Positions 1 through 6,418 are shown, numbered from the stretch's first letter. The stretch is DNA of 11,482 bases from JAHITU01 sp964486155 (GCA_964486155.1 CAZAKQ010000018.1:1-11482); one strand, 5' to 3'. A program made the numbers and translations. Notes: generated from the letters alone by a model not told the origin.

Positions 1-95
1 TTTATTATTAATAGTTTAAATACTGAAAAGTCTAATATGTTATGGACGAATACAAGGATTTTCTTTTTGATTTAAAAAGAGATATAATAATCATC

Positions 96-578
96 ATGAA
101 AAATATATACAAAATTTTAAAAGAAATAAATATAGATTATAAAAAATACGATCATAAAGCAGTAATGAATGTCGCAGAAGCTGATGAAGTTTATAATAAA
201 TTAGATATTGATTTTCAAAGATGTAAAAATTTATTTTTAAGAAATGCTAAAGGTAAGAAACATTTTCTTTTTGTAACTGATGCCCATAAACAAGTCAATC
301 TTAAAGAATTAGGGGAATTTTTAGGAGAAAGACTATCTTTTGCCTCTCCGGAAAGATTAGAAAAATATTTAAAAACACAAAGAGGTTCGGTTTCTTTGTT
401 AAATTTAATTAATGATGAAAATAATGAAGTTGTTTTAATTTTAGATAGGGAAGTAGCAGAAGCAGAAAAAGCAGGCTTTCATCCTGATTCAAATGAAGCT
501 ACTCTAATATTAGACAAAGAATCAATTCAAAAATTTATAGAATATTCCCAAAACAAAGTCGTATCTTATATAAGATAA
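96..578 (+). CDS. YbaK/ProXp-ala-type aminoacyl-tRNA deacylase
   Basis: Probable stand-alone trans-editing enzyme of the YbaK/ProXp-ala (PrdX) family, which in known members hydrolyses Ala mischarged on tRNA-Pro in the cytosol. The call rests on the fold signature read in order: KNLFL (K44 from this start, the conserved editing lysine), a GSVSLLNLIND segment equivalent to the family GSV-x-P-x-LIND loop, and FHP followed by an Asn-containing strand. The usual Pro after GSVS is Leu here. The frame is open from an ATG at 42. I prefer the ATG at 96 (160 aa) because it puts the N-terminus where family members begin, about 20 residues before the Asp-His pair, and because a TATAAT at 83-88 lies 7 nt upstream, the same leaderless spacing as rplU and dnaB. 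No Shine-Dalgarno precedes either ATG. Family is confident; the exact substrate is not. Confidence 0.85.
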   Translation: MKNIYKILKEINIDYKKYDHKAVMNVAEADEVYNKLDIDFQRCKNLFLRNAKGKKHFLFVTDAHKQVNLKELGEFLGERLSFASPERLEKYLKTQRGSVSLLNLINDENNEVVLILDREVAEAEKAGFHPDSNEATLILDKESIQKFIEYSQNKVVSYIR

Positions 579-605
579 CCTGCAGTTATTAAAAACTACA
601 GGTTA
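576..605. terminator. hairpin between convergent genes
   Basis: Imperfect inverted repeat TAACCTG/CAGGTTA extended by AGTT/AACT across one C-A mismatch, with a 6-nt loop. It starts inside the stop codon of the deacylase gene and lies between that gene and the converging 71-aa gene. Neither side has a good T-tract, so it is at best a weak bidirectional terminator. Confidence 0.45.
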
Positions 606-618
606 CTTATATAAATTT

Positions 619-834
619 CTATTTGTATAAAAGAGTTGTCAGTTTTGCTGATACAGTAACTATAGTTTCAATATTACTCATATCAATTTTGAATTTTTCT
701 AATTTATCTAAAATAAGAGTAGTTTCTTTTCCAGATATTTCATTTTTACCTTTTTTAAAACCTTTAATACCTAATTTTTCTAAACCTTCAGCTTCTTTTT
801 CAGTTAATTCTAATTGTAATAATTTAGAACTCAT
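619..834 (-). CDS. 71-aa hypothetical protein
   Basis: I do not recognise this protein. It is Lys/Glu-rich and soluble, with no signal peptide, membrane span or cysteine. It begins MSSKLLQLELTEKEAEGLEK, has a central segment with GIKGFKKGKNEISGK, and alternates short helix- and strand-like segments. The frame extends 8 codons upstream to an ATG at 858, but the start at 834 is favoured because AAAGGAG (841-847) sits 6 nt before it. That is a textbook ribosome binding site, unlike the conserved genes of the window. The stop is TAG. An open frame on the opposite strand (623-838) is its shadow. It is divergent from rplU and convergent with the deacylase gene. A TTGACT at 912-917 could be its -35 box, but no good -10 follows at normal spacing. 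Confidence 0.7.
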   Translation of the reverse strand: MSSKLLQLELTEKEAEGLEKLGIKGFKKGKNEISGKETTLILDKLEKFKIDMSNIETIVTVSAKLTTLLYK

Positions 835-889
835 ATAATTCTCCTTTAAAAATTTCAATTTATATTTAAATAATACATTCCTGTCTATA

Positions 890-899
890 ACAGTACTGT
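890..899. promoter_or_regulatory. palindrome between divergent genes
   Basis: Perfect 10-bp palindrome ACAGTACTGT, extending imperfectly to ATAACAGTACTGTAT. It lies between the start of the 71-aa gene (834) and the rplU promoter (935-962). It abuts the region where a -10 box would fall if TTGACT at 912-917 (minus strand) is a -35, so an operator role is possible. This is inference from position and symmetry only. Confidence 0.3.
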
Positions 900-934
900 A
901 TTCATATAAAAAGTCAACTTATTTATTAATTTTC

Positions 935-962
935 TTGATTTAAATTTAAAATAGTGTAATAT
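935..962 (+). promoter_or_regulatory. rplU promoter, leaderless type
   Basis: TTGATT (935-940), 16-nt spacer, TAATAT (957-962). Transcription would start around 968-970, directly at the rplU ATG (972), leaving essentially no 5' leader. No Shine-Dalgarno is present, which agrees with a leaderless mRNA. Confidence 0.6.
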
Positions 963-971
963 ATAGCACAT

Positions 972-1292
972 ATGAAATTTGCAGTAATAGAAACAGGAGC
1001 TAAACAATACAAGGTATCTGAAGGAGATATTATAAAAATTGAAAAGCTTTCTACTAAAAAAGAATATAAAGAAGGAGATAAAATTACTTTTGATAAAGTA
1101 CTTTTAGTTGATAATGGAAAAGATACAAAAGTAGGGGAACCTTATTTAGATAAAGCAAAAGTAGAAGCTAAATTTATTGAACAATTACGAAGTCCTAAAA
1201 TCAGAATAATGCAATTTAAATCAAAATCTAATTATCTAAAACGAAAAGGACACAGACAAGTACTTCAAAAAGTAGAAATTACTAAAATATAA
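972..1292 (+). CDS. rplU: 50S ribosomal protein L21
   Basis: bL21 of the large ribosomal subunit, an rRNA-binding protein. The family N-terminus MKFAVIETGAKQYKV is unmistakable, followed by a basic region with KIRIMQFKSKSNYLKRKGHR that matches the L21 RNA-binding stretch. At 106 aa it has normal length and no extension. The start is fixed by the conserved N-terminus. There is no Shine-Dalgarno; a promoter-like pair ends 9 nt upstream, suggesting leaderless translation. In most bacteria rplU is followed by rpmA (L27); here rplU is monocistronic with a strong terminator, and rpmA lies about 8.5 kb away on the other strand. Confidence 0.97.
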   Translation: MKFAVIETGAKQYKVSEGDIIKIEKLSTKKEYKEGDKITFDKVLLVDNGKDTKVGEPYLDKAKVEAKFIEQLRSPKIRIMQFKSKSNYLKRKGHRQVLQKVEITKI

Positions 1293-1295
1293 ATT

Positions 1296-1336
1296 AAAAA
1301 ATCAACGGTCCGCCTAAGGCGGACCGTTGATTTTTT
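1296..1336 (+). terminator. rplU intrinsic terminator
   Basis: Perfect 19-bp inverted repeat with a TAA loop (1315-1317). The core ATCAACGGTCCGCC pairs with GGCGGACCGTTGAT, flanked by A6 and T6. It starts 3 nt after the rplU stop. The A/T symmetry lets it act in both directions. Confidence 0.9.
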
Positions 1337-1340
1337 AAAG

Positions 1341-1434
1341 CAATAGTTAATTATATTATATTACAAATAACTATAGTTTTACCTTTTTTCAACGGTCGTT
1401 GAAAAAAGGTAAAAATTAGTTTATCAAACTATTG
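1341..1434. repeat. nested inverted repeat
   Basis: Inner hairpin 1377-1414: an 18-bp stem from TTTTACCTTTTTTCAACG and its complement around a GT centre. An outer repeat CAATAGTT (1341-1348) pairs with AACTATTG (1427-1434), with partial pairing between. The inner stem shares the string AACGGTC with the adjacent rplU terminator. It lies between the ends of two convergent transcription units (rplU and the 20-aa peptide gene) and may be a palindromic repeat element or accessory terminator. Confidence 0.5.
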
Positions 1435-1448
1435 TATAATTAATTTTT

Positions 1449-1484
1449 AAAAAACGGGGAAAGAATACAAAATATCCTTTCCCC
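1449..1484 (-). terminator. terminator of the 20-aa peptide gene
   Basis: On the minus strand GGGGAAAG (1477-1484) pairs with CTTTCCCC (1456-1463), plus 3 inner pairs across a mismatch. It is followed by G and six T residues (1449-1454). It starts 4 nt after the peptide stop codon. Confidence 0.75.
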
Positions 1485-1488
1485 TAAC

Positions 1489-1551
1489 TCAACCACCAAC
1501 AGGGCAATGAGCTATTCTAGGGATGGTATATTTCTTCATATGTTTAGTCAT
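1489..1551 (-). CDS. putative 20-aa peptide, own transcription unit
   Basis: Encodes MTKHMKKYTIPRIAHCPVGG followed by TGA. I do not recognise it. What supports expression is the packaging: an extended -10 promoter about 25 nt upstream, an AAGGGAGGTGGT ribosome binding site (1556-1567) whose GGAGGTGG core matches the 16S anti-Shine-Dalgarno at ideal spacing, and an intrinsic terminator 4 nt after the stop. The whole unit spans about 150 bp. The peptide has a basic N-terminal half (K3, H4, K6, K7), Pro at 11 and 17, a single Cys16 and a C-terminal Gly-Gly. It could be a secreted or modified peptide precursor, a small regulatory peptide or a leader peptide. It lies downstream of recR on the same strand but has its own promoter. 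Function unknown. Confidence 0.6.
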   Translation of the reverse strand: MTKHMKKYTIPRIAHCPVGG

Positions 1552-1556
1552 TTTTA

Positions 1557-1564
1557 CCACCTCC
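1557..1564 (-). promoter_or_regulatory. strong Shine-Dalgarno of the 20-aa peptide
   Basis: GGAGGTGG read on the minus strand, with 8 nt between GGAGG and the ATG at 1551. It is the strongest anti-Shine-Dalgarno match in the window and decides the start of the peptide gene. Confidence 0.75.
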
Positions 1565-1574
1565 CTTCAATCTA

Positions 1575-1602
1575 ATATTAACAAAAAAAAATATAAAGTA
1601 AA
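1575..1602 (-). promoter_or_regulatory. promoter of the 20-aa peptide gene
   Basis: Minus strand: TTTACT (1597-1602), 16-nt spacer, TAATAT (1575-1580), preceded by TG one base upstream (extended -10, TGTTAATAT). The start would be near 1568, just ahead of the Shine-Dalgarno, giving a leader of about 17 nt. Confidence 0.6.
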
Positions 1603-1660
1603 TTTTTTCGCAATTTTTAATTTAAAATTTCTAATTCCAAAACATTAAAAAATTAAAATT

Positions 1661-1761
1661 AAGCTTTTTCAAAAGAGATCCGACCTCAACAATGATCAAA
1701 CAACGTTCAACAACAAAAAGTTATAATATCACAAATTAAGAGGTCGGATTTCGAAAAACTT
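1661..1761. repeat. long-loop inverted repeat at the recR end
   Basis: ATCCGACCTC (1678-1687) pairs perfectly with GAGGTCGGAT (1740-1749). Outside it AAGCTTTTTC (1661-1670) pairs with GAAAAACTT (1753-1761) with one bulged base. The 52-nt loop is free of G-C-rich stems and contains a minus-strand TGATATTAT that resembles an extended -10 box. The right arm reaches the recR stop codon. There is no T-tract after either arm in the expected place, so this is not a typical terminator. Function unknown. Confidence 0.5.
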
Positions 1762-2377
1762 AATTTCGGTTTTTAAATGCATTTTGAAACGTATTATCAT
1801 CCAAATACTCCAATTCTGCTCCTGTAGAAAGTCCCCGGCCCAAAGTAGTTATACTAATATTACTCATTTTAGAGATTGATTTTAACCTTCCTGATACATA
1901 ATCAATAGTATTCTCTCCATCAGGATTTAAACTTAAAGCCAGTATAACTTCTTTCAAATTATTATTTTTAATTCTTTCTTGAATTAAATTCAATAATTTT
2001 TCAATCCTTATTTTTTCCTCAGGATTTTTTTCTAATATAGTAACAAAGCCTCCTAAAACAAAATACATTCCATTATAATTTCCAACTCTTTCTATGTTAG
2101 TTAAATCAGCATCTTTAGCCACTACCATTAAAACATCTGTATCACGATTTTGATCTGAACAAATACTACAAAGTTTTGAGTCAAAAGAAGAAGAATAAAA
2201 TCGCAAACAAGACTGACAAACTTTAGAGTCAGATTTTAAATTTCTAATCGCTTCAGCCAATTCAAGTAAAAAGCCGTTTTGACGAGTTAATAAAAAATAA
2301 ACAAATCTTTTTGCTTGTCTTGGTCCAATTCCTGGAAATTTTATAAATAGTTCTGTTAATTTATCAATTGAATTCAT
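1760..2377 (-). CDS. recR: recombination mediator protein RecR
   Basis: RecR acts with RecO (and RecF) to load RecA on gapped, SSB-coated DNA. Domains in order: helix-hairpin-helix with FPGIGPRQAKRF (residues 14-25), a four-cysteine zinc finger (C54, C57, C70, C73), a Toprim domain from about residue 81, and a C-terminal segment with TTLGRGLSTGAELEYLD, the usual RecR ending. 205 aa is the normal length. One oddity: the Toprim strand reads VVAKDADL where most RecR proteins have VVE, so the conserved acidic residue is Ala87 (codon GCT). No Shine-Dalgarno precedes the ATG. It lies 106 nt downstream of dnaB with a hairpin between, so co-transcription is uncertain. Confidence 0.95.
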   Translation of the reverse strand: MNSIDKLTELFIKFPGIGPRQAKRFVYFLLTRQNGFLLELAEAIRNLKSDSKVCQSCLRFYSSSFDSKLCSICSDQNRDTDVLMVVAKDADLTNIERVGNYNGMYFVLGGFVTILEKNPEEKIRIEKLLNLIQERIKNNNLKEVILALSLNPDGENTIDYVSGRLKSISKMSNISITTLGRGLSTGAELEYLDDNTFQNAFKNRN

Positions 2378-2416
2378 ACAATATGTATTAAGTAGTAAGT
2401 ATTATGTATTATGTAT

Positions 2417-2441
2417 AAAAAATTTGCAAAGCAAATTTTTT
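2417..2441. terminator. dnaB-recR intergenic terminator
   Basis: Perfect 11-bp hairpin AAAAAATTTGC / GCAAATTTTTT with a 3-nt loop, so each strand ends in six T. It lies downstream of dnaB (ends 2484) and upstream of recR. It is followed towards recR by a repetitive stretch built of ATTATGTATT-like units (about 2386-2416), and preceded by an AT-rich tract (2443-2480) similar to 10513-10552. Confidence 0.7.
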
Positions 2442-2483
2442 CTTAATTTATAATTTAAAATTTTTAATTCGAATTTTAATTTA

Positions 2484-3881
2484 TTAAGACTCTTCTACTT
2501 CTTCACCTAAATCAAAATCATCAAAATCGTTTTTATCTATTGATTGAAATGTAGCCTTTTTATCATTGAAATTAAGTTCAATTTTTCCAGTAGGACCATT
2601 TCTATGTTTTTCAATTAAAATCTCTGCTAAATTTGACTTACCATTTCCGTCTTCATTATTTTCTCGATGAATAAACATTACAACATCGGCATCTTGCTCA
2701 ATGGAACCAGAATCTCTAAGATCAGATAAACGAGGCCGTCCTCCTCGACTTTCTACTGCTCGATTTAATTGAGAAAGAGCGATTACAGGAACATCTAATT
2801 CACGAGCTAAATGCTTTAGAGAACGAGAAATCTCTGTTACTTGTTGAACCATTGAATCAGATTTTTGAGTTTGAGAAGGGGCCATTAATTGTAAATAATC
2901 TACTATTACTAAACTTAAATTATGCTGTCTTTTTAATTTTCTTGCTACAGATCGCATATTTAAAATATTATTAGAAGCTTGATCATCAATAAAAATAGGA
3001 GCTTTTGATAAATTATCTAATGACTGTCTAATTAAAGAAAATTCTTGGTCTGTACTTAATTTACCAGTTCTTAATTTCCAAGCATCTACTTGAGAATCTG
3101 CCGCTAACATTCTATCAACTAATTGTTGTGAACTCATCTCTAAAGAAAAAATAGCTACTGCTTTAGAATCTTTTACAGCCACCTTTCTAGCTATATCCAA
3201 AGCTAAAGATGTTTTACCCATAGAAGGTCTAGCCGCTAAAATAATTAAATCTGAATTTTGAAAACCAGCTAATTTATTATCTAATTCTCTAAAACCTGTT
3301 GGAACTCCTCTTAATTCTCCTTGAGTTTCATGTAATTTATTTAATCTTTCCCATGCTTCTCCTAAAGCATCTTTCATTTTTACATAAGAACGAGACATCA
3401 AAGAACTGGTTACCTCAAAAATACTTTTTTCTGCTTTGTCTAAAGAATGTTCTAATGAATCTTTTTCTGAATAACCTAATTCTGAAATCTGTTCAGATAC
3501 ACCAATTAATCGTCGCATCATATATTTTTTATGCACAATTTTAGCATAATGTTTTGCATTAGCTGAAGAAGGAACTGTTCCAGCTAGTTCTCCTAAAAAC
3601 TCATTACCTCCAATCTGATCCAATTGATTATGTTCTTTCAATTTAGTAGCTAAAGTTAATAAATCTATAGGCTCTTTTTTAGAAAACAAATCCATCATAG
3701 CTCTAAAAATTAAACGGTGTTTTTCAGAATAAAAACAATCATCAGAAATAACATCAACAATATCAAAAAGTACTTCTGACCGAAGCATTATAGAACCTAA
3801 TAAAGCTTTTTCAGAATCTGTGTTTTGAGGAGGAACTCTTAATCCTGAACTAGTAATATAATTATCTGTGATCGTTTGCAT
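2484..3881 (-). CDS. dnaB: replicative DNA helicase DnaB
   Basis: Hexameric 5'-3' fork helicase. The N-terminal domain (about 15-120) opens with VPPQNTDSEKALLGS, the typical DnaB start. A linker helix region follows, then a RecA-like ATPase domain (about 190-455). Motifs seen: PTGFRELD (194-201), Walker A ARPSMGKTS (217-225), SLEMS with the catalytic Glu (246-250), Walker B VIVDYLQLM (325-333), SQLNRAVESR (370-379), and DLRDSGSIEQDAD with the downstream Arg finger region (387-406). The C-terminus is an acidic tail (EEVEES). 465 aa is normal and no intein is present. There is no Shine-Dalgarno; a promoter-like pair places the RNA start at the ATG. Two 11-bp tandem repeats lie just upstream. 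Confidence 0.98.
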   Translation of the reverse strand: MQTITDNYITSSGLRVPPQNTDSEKALLGSIMLRSEVLFDIVDVISDDCFYSEKHRLIFRAMMDLFSKKEPIDLLTLATKLKEHNQLDQIGGNEFLGELAGTVPSSANAKHYAKIVHKKYMMRRLIGVSEQISELGYSEKDSLEHSLDKAEKSIFEVTSSLMSRSYVKMKDALGEAWERLNKLHETQGELRGVPTGFRELDNKLAGFQNSDLIILAARPSMGKTSLALDIARKVAVKDSKAVAIFSLEMSSQQLVDRMLAADSQVDAWKLRTGKLSTDQEFSLIRQSLDNLSKAPIFIDDQASNNILNMRSVARKLKRQHNLSLVIVDYLQLMAPSQTQKSDSMVQQVTEISRSLKHLARELDVPVIALSQLNRAVESRGGRPRLSDLRDSGSIEQDADVVMFIHRENNEDGNGKSNLAEILIEKHRNGPTGKIELNFNDKKATFQSIDKNDFDDFDLGEEVEES

Positions 3882-3887
3882 ATTTAT

Positions 3888-3914
3888 ATTCTATCATAAA
3901 TAAAAAAATGTAAA
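3888..3914 (-). promoter_or_regulatory. dnaB promoter, leaderless type
   Basis: Minus strand: TTTACA (3909-3914), 15-nt spacer (short), TAGAAT (3888-3893). Only 6 nt separate the -10 box from the dnaB ATG, so transcription would begin at or next to the start codon. Confidence 0.5.
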
Positions 3915-3932
3915 TCTTGCTTTTTTTATAAA

Positions 3933-3954
3933 AAAGGGGATAAAAAGGGGATAA
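3933..3954. repeat. 11-bp tandem repeat upstream of dnaB
   Basis: Two perfect head-to-tail copies of AAAGGGGATAA; on the dnaB strand they read TTATCCCCTTT. The period is one helical turn and the pair ends about 18 bp upstream of the dnaB -35 box. TTATCCCC resembles, but does not match, the DnaA-box consensus TTATNCACA. Confidence 0.6.
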
Positions 3955-3962
3955 CTAAAGCT

Positions 3963-3981
3963 CATTAAAATACGAAAACAT
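3963..3981 (+). repeat. 19-bp dispersed repeat, copy 1
   Basis: CATTAAAATACGAAAACAT occurs here and, inverted, at 6585-6603. Both copies are intergenic and embedded in longer similar AT-rich sequence (AAAACAT-type units). Confidence 0.6.
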
Positions 3982-4020
3982 AAAAACATGAAAACACCCA
4001 TACTAAAAAACAACTCAATT

Positions 4021-4038
4021 ACTCCAATCGATTGGAGT
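4021..4038. repeat. 18-bp perfect palindrome
   Basis: ACTCCAATCGATTGGAGT downstream of cysS and upstream of dnaB. No T-tract follows on either strand, so it may be a protein-binding site or a weak terminator. A related half-symmetric sequence, TTCCAATCAATTGAA, occurs at about 11346-11360. Confidence 0.5.
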
Positions 4039-4085
4039 AGATGATTAAAAATCTAAAATTTATAATCCGTAATCCAGAGAAACTA

Positions 4086-5504
4086 TTATTTTTTATCAAA
4101 AATCTTAGTTTCTTTAAAACTGTCCTTCACCTCAAATCCCAAAGCCGCAATTTTATCTCTCAATCTATCCGATTCTTCCCAATTTTTATTTTCACGAGCT
4201 TCTTCTCTTTGAGAAATCAAAACCCGAACTTCTTCAGAGAGCTCAGCCAATTCTAATCTTCTAGAGCTACCAAGGTTTTTTTCTAAGTCTAAACCAAGAA
4301 CTTTATCAAAATCAAAAATTGTAGCTAATTTATCTTCATTAGATAAATTAGATTTCAAAATTTCTGATATCAAAGCTAGACCTTGGGACACTCCAAAATC
4401 ATCACTTAATTTTTCTTTAAATGAATTTTTGAATTCTTCTGATACTTGACCAACAATATCACCTAAATTAGATAGGGAACTAATTAATCCATCATAACCT
4501 TTCTGGGAGGCTTCCATTGATTCCCAAGTAAAATTCTGTTTAGAACGATAATGAGCTTGTAAAAAGAAAAATCTTAAAGCCAAAGGGTTAAAACCTTTAC
4601 TCCTAATGTCTTCTAAAGTATAAGCATTTCCTGCTGATTTTCCCATTTTCTTTCCATCTACAGTTAAATGCTCATTATGTAACCAATAATTTGTAAATTT
4701 AACTTCATTTGCTGATTCGCTTTGAGCTATCTCATTTGTATGGTGAATAGGGATATGTTCAACTCCTCCCATATGGATATCTATCGTATCTCCTAAATGT
4801 TTTTTTGACATTGCAGAACATTCAATATGCCATCCAGGAAAACCTTCTTTTTCAAAAGCTGGCCAAGTTTGTAAAGCATTTTTGTGTTTACCTGTTTTGA
4901 ACATCCAAACAGCAAAATCGTTAGAATTTCTTTTTTGTGGATCAGTAACATCTCCAACTCCTGCTCCTGATTTTAAATCTTTCAAAGATTGCCCTGATAA
5001 TTGAGTATAATTTTCCACTTTTGAAATATCAAAATAAATGGCCCAATCAGTTTGATAAGCAAATTCTTTATCCAACAAAACTTGAATCATATCTATCATT
5101 TCTTGAATATAATCGGTTGCTCTACATACAGTTGTAGGAGTTAAGATATTCATTTCTTTAATATCTTTTTCATAAATAGAAATATATTTATCGGCTATTT
5201 CAGTAGGGGATAAACCTTCTTTCTTAGACCCTTTTTCCATTCTATCTTCTCCTACATCAGCATCTCCCTCGTTATCTCCAGTTAAATGACCTACATCTGT
5301 ATAATTAGATACAAAATTTACATCATATCCTAAATATTCTAAAGAACGGCGAATCGTATCTGCACAAACTCCTCCACGCATATTTCCGATTTGTTGAATA
5401 GAATAAACTGTAGGTCCACAATAATAAAAAGAAACCTGCCCATTTTTAAGCGGTTTGAATTCTTGTTTTTCTCTTCCTAATGTATTGTATATTTTTAAAA
5501 CCAT
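4086..5504 (-). CDS. cysS: cysteinyl-tRNA synthetase
   Basis: Class Ia aminoacyl-tRNA synthetase charging tRNA-Cys. The N-terminus reads MVLKIYNTLGREKQEFKPL, then the Rossmann core with YYCGPTVY. The zinc site is visible as C29, C229, H254 and E258, at the spacing of the E. coli enzyme. GWHIECSAMS (224-233) and GGVEHIPIHHTNE (246-258) are family-diagnostic. The first class I signature reads QIGN (38-41) instead of HIGH/HIGN, and the second reads KMGKS (286-290) instead of KMSKS. The C-terminal helical anticodon-binding region ends with RLRDKIAALGFEVKDS. 472 aa is close to the usual 460. The ATG lies inside the end of corA (10-nt overlap), so expression is probably coupled to corA. No Shine-Dalgarno. 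Confidence 0.97.
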   Translation of the reverse strand: MVLKIYNTLGREKQEFKPLKNGQVSFYYCGPTVYSIQQIGNMRGGVCADTIRRSLEYLGYDVNFVSNYTDVGHLTGDNEGDADVGEDRMEKGSKKEGLSPTEIADKYISIYEKDIKEMNILTPTTVCRATDYIQEMIDMIQVLLDKEFAYQTDWAIYFDISKVENYTQLSGQSLKDLKSGAGVGDVTDPQKRNSNDFAVWMFKTGKHKNALQTWPAFEKEGFPGWHIECSAMSKKHLGDTIDIHMGGVEHIPIHHTNEIAQSESANEVKFTNYWLHNEHLTVDGKKMGKSAGNAYTLEDIRSKGFNPLALRFFFLQAHYRSKQNFTWESMEASQKGYDGLISSLSNLGDIVGQVSEEFKNSFKEKLSDDFGVSQGLALISEILKSNLSNEDKLATIFDFDKVLGLDLEKNLGSSRRLELAELSEEVRVLISQREEARENKNWEESDRLRDKIAALGFEVKDSFKETKIFDKK

Positions 5505-6418
5505 TTTTTGTATTTAAAGAAAGCAAACATAAATATAGTTCCTACCATCATTCCTATTAGAATTATCCAAAAATCATGATTATTACCTATGATTGGAGTA
5601 TTTTCAGTATTCATAGAAAACAAAGCCGCAAATAAAGACAATGGGAAAGTAACAAAAGCCAAAATTGTAAAAATTTTCATTGTTTCATTTTGTTTAGTAG
5701 TCAAAAGAGAATCATTGGTTTCTCTTAACTCTTTCAAATTTTCTTGGTTTGTTTTAAGAAGATGATAAACTTTTCGATATTTATCATTAACTGATCTTAA
5801 ATAATGTAAAAAATCTCTCCCAAATAATTTTTCTCCAACAGTTTCCAAAGAATCTAAAACTTCTCTATGATGAATAGTAGCTTGTTTAAAATCTAACAAA
5901 TTATGTCCCATTCTAGAAATTTCTTTTACCATCAATTTTTCTCTACCGTTAAAAATATATTGTTCCATTTCTTTTTGAAGACTTTCAAAACGATCTAATT
6001 CATTTAATAAAGCTCCGTACAATTTTTGAGTTATATAAAAAAATAAATATCCTGCGTGTAAATTCTGATTTTCATCTGTATTTAAAATAGTATCCACTTC
6101 AAAAACTTTAGTAAATTGATCCAAAGGATTTACTGATTCATAACGAACGGTAATAATAAAATCCTTTCCTACAATAAAATCAACTTCTTTACTAACAAAT
6201 TGTCTTGTTTTTACCTCTTTTCTCAAAAAAGGAAAATGTAAAATTAAATAAATATAATCAGTATGTAAATCTACCTTAGGCTTAAAAGTAGGCATTAATA
6301 ATTCATCAGCTACTAATGGATGTAATTTATACTGACGCATTAAATCACGGACTTCTTCTTCAGTTGGTCTTTCTATATCTATCCAAGTTATATTTTGTGA
6401 AGTATATTTTTTTAACAT
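5495..6418 (-). CDS. corA: CorA-like divalent cation transporter, SMN variant
   Basis: CorA/2-TM-GxN family ion channel, a membrane pentamer normally passing Mg2+ or Co2+. The N-terminal two-thirds (1-240) is the cytosolic alpha/beta plus long-helix domain (WIDIERPTEEEV near the start, then charged coiled helices 140-240). Two membrane spans follow at about 249-267 and 283-303, and the C-terminus is a short basic KYKKWF. The MKIFTILAFVTFPLSLFAAL stretch is typical of the pore helix. The signature after it reads FSMN (267-270) where the family has YGMN, so the pore-mouth Gly is Ser (TCT). The periplasmic loop is TENTPIIGNNHDF. It overlaps cysS downstream by 10 nt and is divergent from the S41 peptidase gene, with a structured element between. 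Confidence 0.9.
   Translation of the reverse strand: MLKKYTSQNITWIDIERPTEEEVRDLMRQYKLHPLVADELLMPTFKPKVDLHTDYIYLILHFPFLRKEVKTRQFVSKEVDFIVGKDFIITVRYESVNPLDQFTKVFEVDTILNTDENQNLHAGYLFFYITQKLYGALLNELDRFESLQKEMEQYIFNGREKLMVKEISRMGHNLLDFKQATIHHREVLDSLETVGEKLFGRDFLHYLRSVNDKYRKVYHLLKTNQENLKELRETNDSLLTTKQNETMKIFTILAFVTFPLSLFAALFSMNTENTPIIGNNHDFWIILIGMMVGTIFMFAFFKYKKWF

Noticed and set aside
623..838. Plus-strand 71-codon open frame opposite the 71-aa gene
   Set aside because: No ribosome binding site and serine/phenylalanine-rich antisense-like composition; the minus-strand frame has AAAGGAG and charged protein-like content.
890..899. LexA/SOS box
   Set aside because: The palindrome lacks the spaced CTGT-N8-ACAG or GAAC-N4-GTTC arrangement.
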